64,000 bases of DNA from Trichaptum fuscoviolaceum (GCA_910574455.1 CAJSYZ010000002.1:4303671-4367670); one strand, 5' to 3'; numbered from the stretch's first letter, positions 7,453-19,444 are shown. Program-made: numbers and translations. The notes: generated by a model from the sequence alone, not told the origin.

Positions 7453-9960
7453 TCGGGATTGGCTGAGGGTTGAGGGTTACATCGGAGGATGACTGAGCAG
7501 AACAAGAATAGAAACAAATAGGGCAAAGGGTTCGGAGTAATGGGGGCCGCTGACATAGTAAGAAAACGTAACACAGTGTACAGATCTTGATATGAATGAA
7601 ACAAGTACCTTCGTTTGAGCCCTTGCTGTCCACCGTTGAACGAGCTGAAAGCGGAGGACGGTGCGGAGGTGCAGGCGTGCGTAATCAAGGGAGAGGAGGA
7701 TGAGAAGGATAGTACGAAGATTTGAGAACATGATTCACGGTGGAATGGCTTGATGATGATCTTGGGGACAATACCCACTCCCACTTCACACTTATACAAA
7801 GTAGTTGAAGTCAGTTTTCTGATTTCCCATTCTTCTAGAAAGAGAGAGGGAGCTATTAGTGCTTTGTACTATGACTCGGATAAACCGCAAGTTGAACTGA
7901 TAGTAGGAGATGACAAATGATTTCTTCCGGATGACTTGATTATAAGGCTTCTTTTCATTTTAAGCACAAACGAACAAGAAAATGAGTCATGTTAACTCCG
8001 AAGAAGTCGGGAGGATACAACCCACTGCACAAGAAGCTGCTCCATCAGCTCTAGAAGGATTTCGAAGAAAGCCATGAGTAACTCACCATACAACAGTCAT
8101 CCCTGTACACAACCCGAAACTTGAACTAGAACCGTGCCAAAATGGGAAATGGGCCAACTTGAATGCATCCCAACCCGCTTCGGAAGGAGTAATTTGCATG
8201 AAGGCGCGTTTCTCGTCCTCGGAGCTGAGGGAATTGCGCTGTCGGCCGATGATGGACTCATACTGCACATTGAAACCGAGTGTTCTCCGTTTAGGCGGCA
8301 ATGGTGGCGGGGCAGAGGTGTTTGGCAAGGAATGGGGACACAACAAGTTGACAACAACTTGGATGATGTCGAAAATGCAGTTATATTTTTCCCTTTGCGG
8401 CATTTGCAAATTGAGTTGTGAGTCGCTTTGTCGACCTTTGTGCATGCAAGCGGAATATTGGGATGCATCAAACTGCACGGTGATACATAGCCCCGTATAT
8501 ACGAATCCGACCGCGCAACTTCGCAACCTTCCCTCTCCAGCATCCTTCCCATGTTTTTGGGCTCTTTACGCCGCTCAGGCCAGGCGAACTTAGGATTAGA
8601 TGTCGATTGAGCAGGGATCCCTGAAGTGAGAGTAGACGGTAGGGATAGAGACTCGTCCCAACTGACTGCTCAGCGCGAGTCCTGTGGCCGCTTATTGTTG
8701 AGCTTGAGATGGTCAAGGAAAAGAGGGACGATGGAACGAGAAGAAGCTGACGCGGCCATCGTTCCTTCCGGTGACAAGAAAGTCGGAGTCATACTGGAAA
8801 GTTGTCACTGATGAGTCGGGGATACAGGAATGTGAAGAAAATCATACCCATTTGCAGATTCCATACGCGAACGGATGTGTCCAATCCCCCTACCCCCACC
8901 CCAAGAAAAGAAGACAATATAATTTTCGGCGTAAATCTTATGCAGATGTTCTCGGAGAACGTTTAGACATTCCCCGTGCCGATGCTCCAAAGCTGAAGAA
9001 GCCCGTGAGTATTATGATTCAAAAATTAAAAGAACAACTTACTCGAGAAGTACAGTAGTAGCTTTCGCTCACTGATTACTGCACGCATACATCCTCTCCT
9101 CGTGCCTGTGAGGGCCGGTTCAGTAACTTGCCTCTTTGCACATCCGAAACGTCGGTGATGCGTCTCGCAATTCAAAACCTGAGAGGAGCGGACCTCGGAT
9201 GCAAGTGCAGCAACCAGTTTTAATGTCCTGCTCTCTGAGCTGGTCATCAGCCACCACTGACGATGAGCTCTCTGGCATAGCCCTGTCCCTCGGAGAAGGT
9301 TCACTCATGATATATGGTGACGGATGTAACCACTCTACCATCACAAATCGCTGAAGAAGTTTGTGTTGTCAACTGTGGAGGTGGACGCGTGCGCATGTGT
9401 GCTCGCCATTGCTTTAGTCGGTGGGGGGATACGCGTCGGCATAAATCTGCGAGAGAATCCTGGGTCAAGAATTGGGGCGCCTGCTGTGGGCGCAGTAAAT
9501 TGCGTAGACGGCAGTGGTTTCGTTCCTCTGCAAAAGCGGTCGAACTCCTACCCCCTTGGTTTCCATACGAGCCTAGAGCGGCGCACGAGTAGAAACGCGT
9601 CGACCCACAGGGAGCTAACAAAGTAAGGCGCAGACGTTTTACGCGAGCTGCGCGAGGCGTTGAAACCGATAGAACAATTTGAGCGTGCCGAGACAGGCAA
9701 AGCGCGAGTCGGCAGATGCGCGGCGGAAGAAAGAGGTCTATCAGAGTTGTACAAGGTCCCGCATGGTGTTGGGAGAGAATCGGGACGTGCAGGAGGAATT
9801 TGATGTTGAAAATTGGTAGAAAAGTGAAGAAGAGAATCTGCGGTGACTTGGGCGTTGGGATACAGTGGTAGTTGAGGAGGAGGCCATGACTACGTCAGTT
9901 CGCTACTGAAAAGTCACTTGAGGCCATCAACGATATTATAGAGCTTACTCATCTTGGATG
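7453..9960. other. Region without a firm gene between Gypsy-B and the accessory block
   Basis: Several open stretches occur on both strands (for example 8526-8083 minus and 8771-9058 plus), but none shows a recognisable domain or a convincing exon chain. The best coding-like stretch is plus 9630-9802: after a possible acceptor GGCGCAG it reads VLRELREALKPIEQFERAE and continues to a TGA, with helical coiled-coil character. I could not connect it to a start. 7395-7560 repeats the phrase GGGCAAAGGGTT several times. Confidence 0.35.
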
Positions 9961-10896
9961 ATTGGTTAAAGTGTGTCTGTAAGGTGGTTCCTGCCCTAGG
10001 CTGCCAGTGCCAGTGTGTAAGATGATCCCGTGTCAACTCAACTGTACATCCTACGGCAGCGGCTGTTCCTTTTTCCGATAATTGCGTAGGATGCGATCAA
10101 TAGTGGAGGGTGCGGGCCAAGATGTAATCCTGGAGAGCAGAACGTAGTGTTAAACAGAAAATACACCAGGACGTAAGACAACCTGAGGAAGTTCTCTGTT
10201 AACGAGCCTGGTTGTATGGCATGGTGACTACGGCCAGTGTTGAGCATCTTCAATGTCCACCAAGTACTATGCCTGTGGTAGCAACAACTTGAAGTTGAAG
10301 TCGACAACTGAGTGCCAGCCTGCCAGCCTTAGTAGTGAGTGCCACAACTTCAAGTTGAACTTGAAGTCACCGTGCCAGTGACCGGCGTGCCACTGGCACT
10401 GGCAGCCTGAGTGGCAGTGAGCCTGAGTGACTCCGACTCAGACATCACTGGCAGAAGAATTTGCCGTCCATGTCCTCTTCATCTTGCTCCCCGGAACATT
10501 GAAGGGATGAAGTAGTGATGTTGAAGGCAACTTGAGCCAGAGGAACTTTAACACGGTGTATGTCCCCGAAACTTGAATGTTAAAGTAGAAGCACAACACA
10601 AACAAGCCTTCGGGTACTACTAGTACGAGTACTAGTAGGCTAGTAGATACTCCTGGCAGCCTGGGGATGCGCTGCATCGTATGAGATGTGGTGATCAGTA
10701 TTTACAAAATATCTTCAAGTTGAAGGTCATATCATCACACAATCAAGCAAGACATAGGCGTTTTATTCAAGAAAAAGACGACACATCATTGTTTACTATT
10801 ATCGGAAAGACAAAGTCGAAACATCATTGTTTATCAGGAAGACAGATAGACTCGACGAAGTTTATACCGTGACCATATACTACGGGTAGTAGTATA
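9960..10896. repeat. Palindromic-word-rich spacer downstream of gene A
   Basis: No gene is seen. The stretch 10270-10440 is dense in CCAGTG/CACTGGCA, AACTTGAAGTT and CAGCCTGAGTG words. 10610-10650 has TACTAGTACGAGTACTAGTAGGCTAG-like blocks. Similar word mixtures occupy the other spacers of the accessory block. Confidence 0.6.
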
Positions 10897-12735
10897 CTAG
10901 GACAAGGGTGTCAAAGATTTGAGTCGAGATACGCCTTCGCCGGTAATCCGAAACTCAAATGGCTCTTTGTAAAGAGGATTGGAAGGATTCACAAATCCTT
11001 CCTTGGAACTAGGAGGCTTCCGTGTTTGCTCACGCACTTCCTTTGCCCAGTCCATGCGCAGAGCCAAATAAGACTGAGGTGCCCGACCATAAGGGCCATG
11101 GTTCCCCACTATCTCGCATATCCTTTTAAGCACGTCCTGCTGTTCATAGGTAAAGAGTGGTTCCCCCGCTGTCAGGTGCAGTACGGATGGTGCGTTTTCT
11201 ATGAATTTGTAGAGAGATTCGTCGTCACCATAATAATGTCGGTCGTGGATAAGTTTATTCAAATGTTGCCTGAGTGGAGTCTCGTTCATCACCTCAAAAA
11301 CGACATGTTCAGAAGACGTAATCATCTGCATCGCGTTGGAAAGGATAACAGCTTTCTCCCTGTGCGTATTTCGCCGCTTCTCCAGATGCAGGATCTTCGA
11401 TAATTTTTTTCGGTCTTCGTCATTTTCCGGCCACTTTCGCACTGGCACCGGGACTTCCGTGAGATTCGCCTGCTTGACAACTTCCGCTAGTGTGTTCAAG
11501 GATAATTGGTCGAAAGAAGCTGAGACTTCCTCATAACTGCGCTGTATATCAGCTGGGAGAGCTTTTGGAGGAAAACCTTTGGCCGACGCATGGGGTATGT
11601 CCTCAGAGCCATAGTATTCGATGTCGCCCTCTTCGGCCATCTTTGCAAAGAATTCCTCGAAATAGAACTTAGGCAGGTCCTTCAGATCGAGGACACCCTC
11701 TTCTGATGGATCAAGATTTGGGAACGGTTTGCACGTAAAGTCATCTATGCTGGCATCCCATGTGGACTCCTGCTCGTCGAGTGTGGTGGCTGGCTGTTGT
11801 GAATCCAACTTCTTCAGCTTGCGATTGAGGATGACATACAACCTTCGATGGAATTTGAAGATAAGATAGAAGCGCACAAGAAAGAAACGGAACTTTTCGA
11901 TGGGTTTTGCGTCAGGCGACGGCTGCCAGGAGTTTGTGAAGGGGTATTTGGATTTAAGCTCTGCTCTCGCGCCCTCTACCAAGCTCTGCAGCTTCTTTTC
12001 GGTTTCCCTCAGCGTCTTCACGGCCCGGCCCCTCTTTTCCTCACTACACTTTGGGTCCTTTGTCGTCTCCTCCAACTCCTCTGCTTTGTTTTTCGCCTTA
12101 ACCGCGTCCTTGTATGTCGTATCCTCCTCGCGGAAGTCTGCTAACTTGTCTTCAATCCCTGCTAACCACTCTTCGTAGCGTGCTTCCTCTGAGGATATGA
12201 GGCTTTGAGGTAAAGCGGTGAGCAGGTCATCAAACAGATGCCTTGCAATGGGAACCTTTCCGTTCCGGCGCATGGTTGGTTGGGCAGTGAACTCAGCGTA
12301 AAGCTCGTTTACACCTCTGATGAGCCCCGCTGTCTTGACACCGCCATCACCAGTAATGTCAAAAGGGGCAACCGATTCGATCTTGAATTTGTTTGGGAAA
12401 ACAATGGCAAAAGCCATATAAAGAATGTTCCTGGCGTCCTCGAAGACGTGTCGTAGTTTAATACTACAAGCTGCTGCTTCGCTCTATGTGAGAACTCATG
12501 AGTTTAATTTGTTTTGCAATAGCTTTCAAGATGACTTACCGCTTCAGCTGCTACGGCAATGATTTGAAGCTCGCGTATCATGACAGCGAACGATGCTATA
12601 GTCCGCGTCAAAAGGTCGTCTTTGGAGCGGTCCGCCTTCCGTTCAGCATCCAATGTCTGGTCCGCCTTCCGTTCAGCATCCAATGTCTCCATACGAGCCA
12701 GCTTTTCGTTCATTTGATGCACCTTGTCGGTGGTG
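10897..12735 (-). pseudogene. Gene A, C-terminal part (unknown function), split by Gypsy-C
   Basis: On the minus strand an exon 12735-12540 (DKVHQMNEKLARMETLDAE..., helical) ends at a GTAAGT donor. A 53-nt intron (12539-12487) closes with TAG, and the final exon 12486-10897 runs in frame to the stop. The C-terminal domain is about 530 residues. It starts near AFAIVFPNKFKIESVAPF, has a charged coiled-coil segment in its first third, an aromatic/basic stretch (FRFFLVRFYLIFKFHRRLY) and a mixed C-terminus ending SRLKSLTPLS. I recognise no family. The upstream half lies at 19934-19445 on the far side of Gypsy-C, and the junction is in frame once one TGGTG copy is removed. Confidence 0.65.
12487..12539 (-). 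other. Intron of gene A
   Basis: This is a 53-nt intron with donor GTAAGT and acceptor CACATAG. Removal joins two long frames in phase 0. Its size is typical for the other genes in this window. Confidence 0.75.
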
Positions 12736-13553
12736 TGTCGAGATCCCGGGCTCCTTTTCTCATTTCCCGCACTTTCCCGCCAAGGATCCCGACATGAGCA
12801 GACAAACCCGCGGGGAGAATCCCGCCATTGGATTCCCCGCACGAAACCTCATTCCCGAATCGCACGATCCCATGCTCACGTGACTTATCCCGCACCACCG
12901 TCCCGGCAACCATGCACGCATACACACACTCCTTTACGACGACCCGCCACGGCACACGTACATTCACTTATCAACATACGCTCATTAATCCGTTAGTACC
13001 TCAAGGTGACGACCTGCAACAGTCTGGCATACCTAGTCTGGCTAGTCGCGGCCCCGGACCGGACGCTGACGTCCACGGACAGGCCGTAGCCATCTGGAGA
13101 GACAGGATAGACATGCCTAGCAGTGCGGTCGTAGCATGTATCGTTTGTAGTAGATAGGTGCGCATTGCGCAAGGACACTTAGCGTAGATTAACTATACAG
13201 TCTTTACGAAGTAGATAAATAGCTGTAGGCATCGTAAGGAGCACCCCACTTTTGACCTCTTGTGGAGTGCTTCCTTAGGTGCGATCTCTCTCTTTTCTCC
13301 TGTGTAGTTAGTTGCGCAATACTTACTTGTGGAGTGCTTCCTTAGGGATCCGCTTACTTGACGTTCAAAGCAGTGAAGAGTCCTAGCTGGCCTTGAGAAT
13401 CCCGCGACGCGCCTGGATAGAATCCCGCGCGTTTCCCGCCTGAATTCCCACGCTCGTTCCCAGTCGCGAATCCAGATTCCCGAACGCGGGTTCTTGTCGC
13501 AAATTCCAGTTTCCCGAAACTGTTTCCCGCTACAATTCCCGATGGTCGTAACA
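12736..13553 (+). repeat. 5' LTR of Gypsy-C
   Basis: This 818-bp LTR runs from TGTCGAGATCCC to GGTCGTAACA. U3 contains a TATA-like GATAAATA (13214-13221) about 30 bases before the predicted RNA start at 13248. It has three private differences (A at 12842 region, and two near its 3' end) and shares C at 12932 and A at 13104 only with the 5' LTR of Gypsy-D. Confidence 0.95.
13248..13258 (+). promoter_or_regulatory. Self-primer / predicted RNA start in Gypsy-C 5' LTR
   Basis: ACTTTTGACCT is perfectly complementary to the primer-binding site at 13556-13566, and the TATA-like sequence lies about 30 bases upstream. In Tf1 the first 11 bases of the RNA anneal to the primer-binding site; the same layout is seen here. 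Confidence 0.65.
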
Positions 13554-13555
13554 TT

Positions 13556-13566
13556 AGGTCAAAAGT
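13556..13566 (+). promoter_or_regulatory. Primer-binding site of Gypsy-C
   Basis: AGGTCAAAAGT lies two bases after the LTR end. It is the reverse complement of the LTR segment at 13248-13258. It has no tRNA-like TGG start at the LTR edge. Confidence 0.7.
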
Positions 13567-13642
13567 CCTGGCTCACCGCCGCTCGGACTCGACACCCTCA
13601 CGCTCTTTACTTCTACCCCCGCACCCGTACCGCCGACCAGCG

Positions 13643-14851
13643 ATGTCATCCCACCAGGAATGGGGAGGACTCGCAGATACCTTCGCTTTCCCGTCCCCGA
13701 GCTCCTCGATGGAGGAAGACAAACTCCAGCCCATCCTTGATCGCCTCGACACCCTCGAAAAACGCTACTCCAAGTTAGTCAACGAACACAATCAGGTTCA
13801 GAACACTGTCGCCCAGCTCAAGCACGCCAACCAGGCGTTAGAAGCCCAAATCGCGAGCCAGCCCGCCTCCCCGTCTGGGGGTGGAGCAGGGCTCAAGATG
13901 AAGCTTCCCGACACCTTCGAAGGCGAACGAGCCAAGCTGGAAAACTGGATTCACCAGATTAAGCTCTACCTGTTCGGACAACATCCGGGGCTGGACGAAA
14001 CCCGCAAGGTCGCATTTGCTCTGATGCTACTGCGGGGGCCGGCGCAAGACTGGGCACGACCCATTCTAGATCGACTCCAGGACATCCCGACACCGCCAGA
14101 AGCCGCCAGCCTGGAGGCCCTGTTCGCCGCCCTTCGCGCCTCTTACGGAGAAATCGATGCAGACAAAGCCGCAGCCGACAAGCTGATGCGCCTACGCCAG
14201 ACAGGAACGGTCGCCGAGTTTGCGTCGCAATTCCATGCCCTCCAAGCCCTCACCGGGTGGCCCAAGGACGCGACGACGGATGTCATCTACCTCGACATGT
14301 TCCGGAAGGGACTCAAAGACCAGGTTCGCCAGCACATCGCCAGCACAGAGGCGAAGGATATGAAATTCGATGCCTACGTCAACTGGGTTTCCGAGACGGA
14401 CGAGAAGCTAAGGCTCGCACACGCCTATGGACCAGTATCGAAGCCAGCGGCTACGCCCCGAAGCAATCCCGGCACCACTAGTTCAGCTCCGCGTACGATC
14501 CTGACTGCGGGCGCAAGCTCGACGAAGGATCCCAACGCGATGGAGATTGACAGGGTGCGCCGGGAGCGCAGGAGTAAGGGACTATGCTACTACTGCGGAG
14601 AGAAAGACCATCTGGTGAGCGATTGCCCAACGCGACCGCCATCCCGAAACCTAAAGGCTACGAAATCCACGTCCCCGTCGAGCCCATCGCCCCCCGCGCT
14701 CCAGTCGTTCGAAGAAACGCTCAAACGTATGGCGGAACAGTACGTCCAGAATGTGCAGCAGTCCGTGCTACAGAACGCATTCGCCGCCATGACGCCCGCC
14801 GCCAAGAACGTTCACAATCCCGAAGCCCCGCCCCCAGCGGATTTTCAGTAG
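13643..14851 (+). CDS. gag: Gag of Gypsy-C
   Basis: This is a 402-residue gag, about 99 percent identical to that of Gypsy-D. It has a short N-terminus and then a coiled coil (about residues 28-75, LDTLEKRYSKLVNEHNQVQN). The retrotransposon gag domain runs about 88-270, with KLPDTFEGERAKLENWIHQI and FALMLLRGPAQDWARP. One CCHC knuckle, CYYCGEKDHLVSDC, lies near residue 315, and the tail is Pro/Ser-rich. The ATG is the first after the primer-binding site. The pol frame (-1) overlaps the last 250 or more bases of gag, so pol is likely made by -1 frameshifting, though I see no clear slippery heptamer. Confidence 0.93.
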   Translation: MSSHQEWGGLADTFAFPSPSSSMEEDKLQPILDRLDTLEKRYSKLVNEHNQVQNTVAQLKHANQALEAQIASQPASPSGGGAGLKMKLPDTFEGERAKLENWIHQIKLYLFGQHPGLDETRKVAFALMLLRGPAQDWARPILDRLQDIPTPPEAASLEALFAALRASYGEIDADKAAADKLMRLRQTGTVAEFASQFHALQALTGWPKDATTDVIYLDMFRKGLKDQVRQHIASTEAKDMKFDAYVNWVSETDEKLRLAHAYGPVSKPAATPRSNPGTTSSAPRTILTAGASSTKDPNAMEIDRVRRERRSKGLCYYCGEKDHLVSDCPTRPPSRNLKATKSTSPSSPSPPALQSFEETLKRMAEQYVQNVQQSVLQNAFAAMTPAAKNVHNPEAPPPADFQ

Positions 14852-17800
14852 GGTCGTATTGCTCAGTCGCGCCCTATACGACCCAACCGCCCTTGTGGCC
14901 GAAGAACTCTCTTAATAATGGTCCCTTGTATTTAACCATCTCTACAATAGACCGTTGTCTTAGACGACATTTGAAGTTCCCGGTACAGGTTAGCGACGGA
15001 AAAAACGGATGCCTTAGCCACAGTAATGTTAGACAGCGGTGCGTCGGGAACTTTCATAAATTCCCGCTACGTTTCGCGACACGGACTCCAGACCCGGGAC
15101 TTGGTAATCCCGATACTTTTGCGCAACGCGGACAATTCCCCGAACGCGATTGGACGCATCACCAAGGAAGTAGTCCTCCACGTCGAGATGAAGGGACACT
15201 TAGAACAGTTGACCATGGCCGTCGCGGATATTGGCGACGACGATATTATCATGGGGATCGACTGGTTGCGGCACCATAACCCAACCATCGACTGGACCAA
15301 CGATGTGGTCGATCTCAACCGCTGCCCGCCTCAGTGTGACAACCAGCAACGCCTGGTCCCGCTTCCCCGCCTCGCCATAGCAGAAGAAGTCGAGACCCCC
15401 TGGGGGCCCGACAGGACCCAGGCCGAATGGGAAGCTGTCCCACCAGGATTTCGGTACTCAGAAAAATATTGGGACCAGTACCACGACGCTGAATCCTACT
15501 TCGTCACGACGGACGACCATTTCGCGTACAAAATTGCCGCCTCGTACACCCACTCCCAGGCCATCGCTGAGAAGTCAGCAGTGAAGGAAGGCGAGAAAAC
15601 CTTCGAGGAACTAGTTCCCCCCGAATTTCGTGAGTTTGCCGACGTTTTCTCGAAAGTTGAATCCGAAAGGCTTCCACTGCGCAAACCGTATGATCATGCC
15701 ATAGATTTAGAACCCGGGAAGGTTCCCCCGTACAGCAAAATCTATCCTTTGGCCCCGGCCGAACGCGACGCCCTTCGCGAATTCGTTGACGAAAACCTGC
15801 GCAAAGGGTACATACGACCTTCGAAATCCCCTGCAGCGGCTCCCGTCTTCTTTATCAAGAAAAAGGACGGAACCTTGCGCATGGTAGTCGATTACCAAAG
15901 ACTGAACGATATCACGGTCAAGAATCGATACCCGCTTCCCCTCACGATGGAACTCGTAGACGCACTGCAAAAGGCGAAGGTTTTCACGACGTTAGATTTG
16001 CGATGGGGCTACCACAACGTGCGACTGAAGCAAGGCGACGAGTGGAAGGCCGCCTTTCGGACTCAGGCAGGACATTTCGAACCAACGGTGATGACATTCG
16101 GGCTCACGAATGCCCCGGCGACCTTCCAGCATATGATGAACGATATCTTCAAAGATCTCATTGGAGTATACGTGATCATCTATCTTGACGACTTGCTAAT
16201 CTTTTCCGAAGATGAATCGCAGCACGAGGAACACGTACGGGAAGTCCTTAAGCGGCTGCGCGAAAACGACTTGTTCTGTAAACCCGAAAAGTGCAAATTC
16301 AAACAGACTTCCGTCGAGTATCTCGGGATGATTATTTCGCAGGGAAAGGTGGCGATGGATCCCGCCAAGGTACAGGCGGTCCTCGACTGGCCTACCCCGA
16401 AAAAGGTGAAAGACATTCAAGCCTTCCTCGGGTTCGCGAATTTCTATCGACGCTTCATTCGGGATTTCTCGCACACATCGTCAAACCGCTCACGACGCTG
16501 CTGAAGAAGGACGTTCGCTGGGTCTGGACAGAAAACCAGCAGTTCGCTTTCGACTATCTCAAGCGCATGTTCACGACCGCCCCCGTCCTGATGATGCCAG
16601 ACATGTCGCGACAATTCATCGTGGAATGCGACGCCTCTGATTTCGCGACCGGCGCGGTCTTGTCCCAGGAAGGCGACGACGGGCTGATACATCCGGTCGC
16701 CTTTTTCTCGAAATCCCTCAACGATGCGGAACGCAACTACGAGATTTATGACAAGGAGCTACTCGCGATTATTAGAGCTCTTGACAAGTGGCGACATTAT
16801 CTCGAAGGTGCGAGTCATAAACTCGATATCGTGTCTGACCACAAGAATCTGCTATATTTCTCTGAATCCCGAACGCTGACGCGACGCCAAGCCCGGTGGA
16901 GTCTGTTCCTCACCCGCTTCGATTTTATGATTCGCCATCGCCCAGGGCAACTCGGAGGCAAACCCGACGCCATGTCACGACGCGTCGATCTTCAACCAGA
17001 AAGCGAAGACAACACAGGACGGACCCTCTTGACTCCCGAAATGTTTCGACTAAAGGCAATTCGTCGGGGAATGACGCAGGTACACGGGGATCAGGCCCTC
17101 CTACGACGCATTCGTAAGTCAGATCAATATGAAAACGAACTGGTGGACGCGATCGAGCTGGTCAAGTCCAAGGCGCCTCGAGTCCTGACCAAGGAACTTG
17201 AGGACTGGAGCACCGAGGAAGGCCTCATCCTGTACCAGGGTAAGGTTTACGTCCCGAAAGACGAGACCATTCGCCGGGATGTGGTGAAGACTTACCACGA
17301 CAGTCCCCCCGCCGGACATCCTGGACGTTGGAAAACGTTTGAGATGGTAAGCCGCAACTACTGGTGGCCCGGGATGTCTAACTTCGTAGAACGATACGTT
17401 TCGGGATGCGATACCTGCGCACGCACGAAGAACCGATCCCAACGCCCGGTAGGACTCCTGCAACCGAACGAAATCCCGCAGGGCCCCTGGCAGGCGATTT
17501 CGTGCGATTTCATCACCCAGCTCCCCAGATCTGAGGATTACGACGCAATTTTCGTGGTGGTCGACCGTCTCACCAAGCAAGCGCATTTTATCCCGACCAC
17601 GTCTGACATCGATGCGCCGGAAACTGCGGAACTATTCCTGCAGCACGTCTGGAAGCTGCACGGAACCCCCCGCCAGATCATATCCGACCGCGGACCACAG
17701 TTTGTCGCGCAGTTCATGAAGGCCCTCTTTTCCCGACTCGGTATCAAGGGTACCACGTCGACTGCGTATCACCCGCAGACGGATGGGCAAACCGAAAGGG

Positions 17801-18774
17801 TAAACCAAGAGCTGGAACAGTATTTACGGGCTTTCATAGATACACGACAAGAAAACTGGGCCGGATTACTCCCAATGGCAGAGTTCGCGCACAACACAAA
17901 AGCACACGCGGCAACACGACAATCTCCGTTCGCGCTTGTCTACGGCTACAATCCCGAATTCACGATTGCCCCGAGCGACGGCCTATCCACGGTCCCCGCC
18001 GCGGACGCACGACTACAGGAGCTTCAGCAGGCACAGGAAGAGGCAAGAGCGGCTTTGGAGGTTGCGGCAGAGCGCATGAAGCAGCACTACGATCAGGCCC
18101 GGAACGAGGCCCCGCAGTACGCAGTCGGGGATAAAGTCTGGCTCGAAGCGACGAATGTTCGGCGACCGGGAGCGCGCAAATTATTACCGAAACGACTAGG
18201 GCCGTATAAAGTGAAGGCAAAGCTAAGTGACCTCACCTACGAACTCGAACTCCCCGCGTCGCTGAAGATTCATCCCGTATTTCACGTATCGCTGCTCTCG
18301 CCATACCACGAAGACGATATTCCCGGTCGAACGCAACCCCCGCCGCCCCCAGTCGAAGTAGAAGGAGATCTGGAATACGAGGTGGAAGAGGTACTGGACG
18401 CTAGACGGTTTAGACGGAGGTTTGAATATTTGGTACGATGGAAGGGATATTCGAGCACGGAAGATACATGGATTCCCGCAAAGGATATGGGTAATGCAAA
18501 GGCTAAAATTCGCAGTTTCTATCGAAAACACCCGGACGCCCCTCGAGAAGTCAACGCTATCGAGCTCTGTGACCTGAGCAAGATTCAAGCTTGGCGCCCC
18601 GGAGTTGCGCCTTTGGAGGGGGGTAATGTCGAGATCCCGGGCTCCTTTTCTCATTTCCCGCACTTTCCCGCCAAGGATCCCGACATGAGCAGACAAACCC
18701 GCGGGGAGAATCCCGCCATTGGATTCCCCGCGCGAAACCTCATTCCCGAATCGCACGATCCCATGCTCACGTGA
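14584..18774 (+). pseudogene. pol: Pol of Gypsy-C: protease, RT, RNase H, integrase, chromodomain; two frame breaks
   Basis: Domain order is as follows. Protease has MLDSGASGTFINS at about 15026. RT has VIIYLDDLLIFSED at about 16172. RNase H has ECDASDFATGAVLSQ at about 16624. The integrase zinc domain is YHDSPPAGHPGRW...CDTCAR at about 17290-17425, with the catalytic core marked by VVVDRLTKQAHF, SDRGPQFVAQF and YHPQTDGQTERVNQE. A chromodomain (VRWKGYSSTEDTWIP) lies at about 18376-18530. Compared with Gypsy-D there is one extra A in an A-run at about 15000 (before the protease) and one extra CA at about 16471-16476 (RT/RNase H boundary), each breaking the frame. The C-terminal 48 residues are coded inside the 3' LTR, with the stop at 18772-18774. 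Confidence 0.93.
18615..18626 (+). promoter_or_regulatory. Polypurine tract of Gypsy-C
   Basis: GGAGGGGGGTAA directly abuts the 3' LTR and would prime plus-strand DNA synthesis. It lies inside the pol reading frame. Confidence 0.75.
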
Positions 18775-19444
18775 CTTATCCCGCACCACCGTCCCGGCAA
18801 CCATGCACGCATACACACACTCATTTACGACGACCCGCCACGGCACACGTACATTCACTTATCAACATACGCTCATTAATCCGTTAGTACCTCAAGGTGA
18901 CGACCTGCAACAGTCTGGCATACCTAGTCTGGCTAGTCGCGGCCCCGGACCGGACGCTGACGTCCACGGACAGGCCGTAGCCATCTGGAGAGACGGGATA
19001 GACATGCCTAGCAGTGCGGTCGTAGCATGTATCGTTTGTAGTAGATAGGTGCGCATTGCGCAAGGACACTTAGCGTAGATTAACTATACAGTCTTTACGA
19101 AGTAGATAAATAGCTGTAGGCATCGTAAGGAGCACCCCACTTTTGACCTCTTGTGGAGTGCTTCCTTAGGTGCGATCTCTCTCTTTTCTCCTGTGTAGTT
19201 AGTTGCGCAATACTTACTTGTGGAGTGCTTCCTTAGGGATCCGCTTACTTGACGTTCAAAGCAGTGAAGAGTCCTAGCTGGCCTTGAGAATCCCGCGACG
19301 CGCCTGGATAGAATCCCGCGCGTTTCCCGCCTGAATTCCCACGCTCGTTCCCAGTCGCGAATCCAGATTCCCGAACGCGGGTTCTTGTCGCGAATTCCAG
19401 TTTCCCGAAACTGTTTCCCGCTACAATTCCCGACGGTCGTAACA
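18627..19444 (+). repeat. 3' LTR of Gypsy-C
   Basis: 818 bp with TG...CA ends, followed by the TSD copy TGGTG. It differs from the 5' LTR at 18823 (A versus C) and 18995 (G versus A), alleles it shares with the Gypsy-D 3' LTR and the solo LTR, and at three further sites. Confidence 0.95.

Larger units (their letters stand above)
12736..19444 (+). mobile_element. Gypsy-C, full-length Ty3/gypsy chromovirus
   Basis: This is a 6709-bp element with two 818-bp LTRs, gag, pol (protease, RT, RNase H, integrase, chromodomain), a primer-binding site and a polypurine tract. It is flanked by a perfect 5-bp target duplication, TGGTG (12731-12735 and 19445-19449). The insertion lies in an exon of gene A in opposite orientation. 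The LTRs differ at about five positions, so insertion is recent. Pol carries two frame-breaking indels, so this copy is not autonomous as sequenced. Confidence 0.97.

Noticed and set aside
12828..13157. A 109-codon frame present in all five LTR copies, and its 61-codon antisense partner
   Set aside because: They recur only because the LTR recurs; no domain is seen, and the region is promoter/R sequence. I do not call an LTR-encoded protein.
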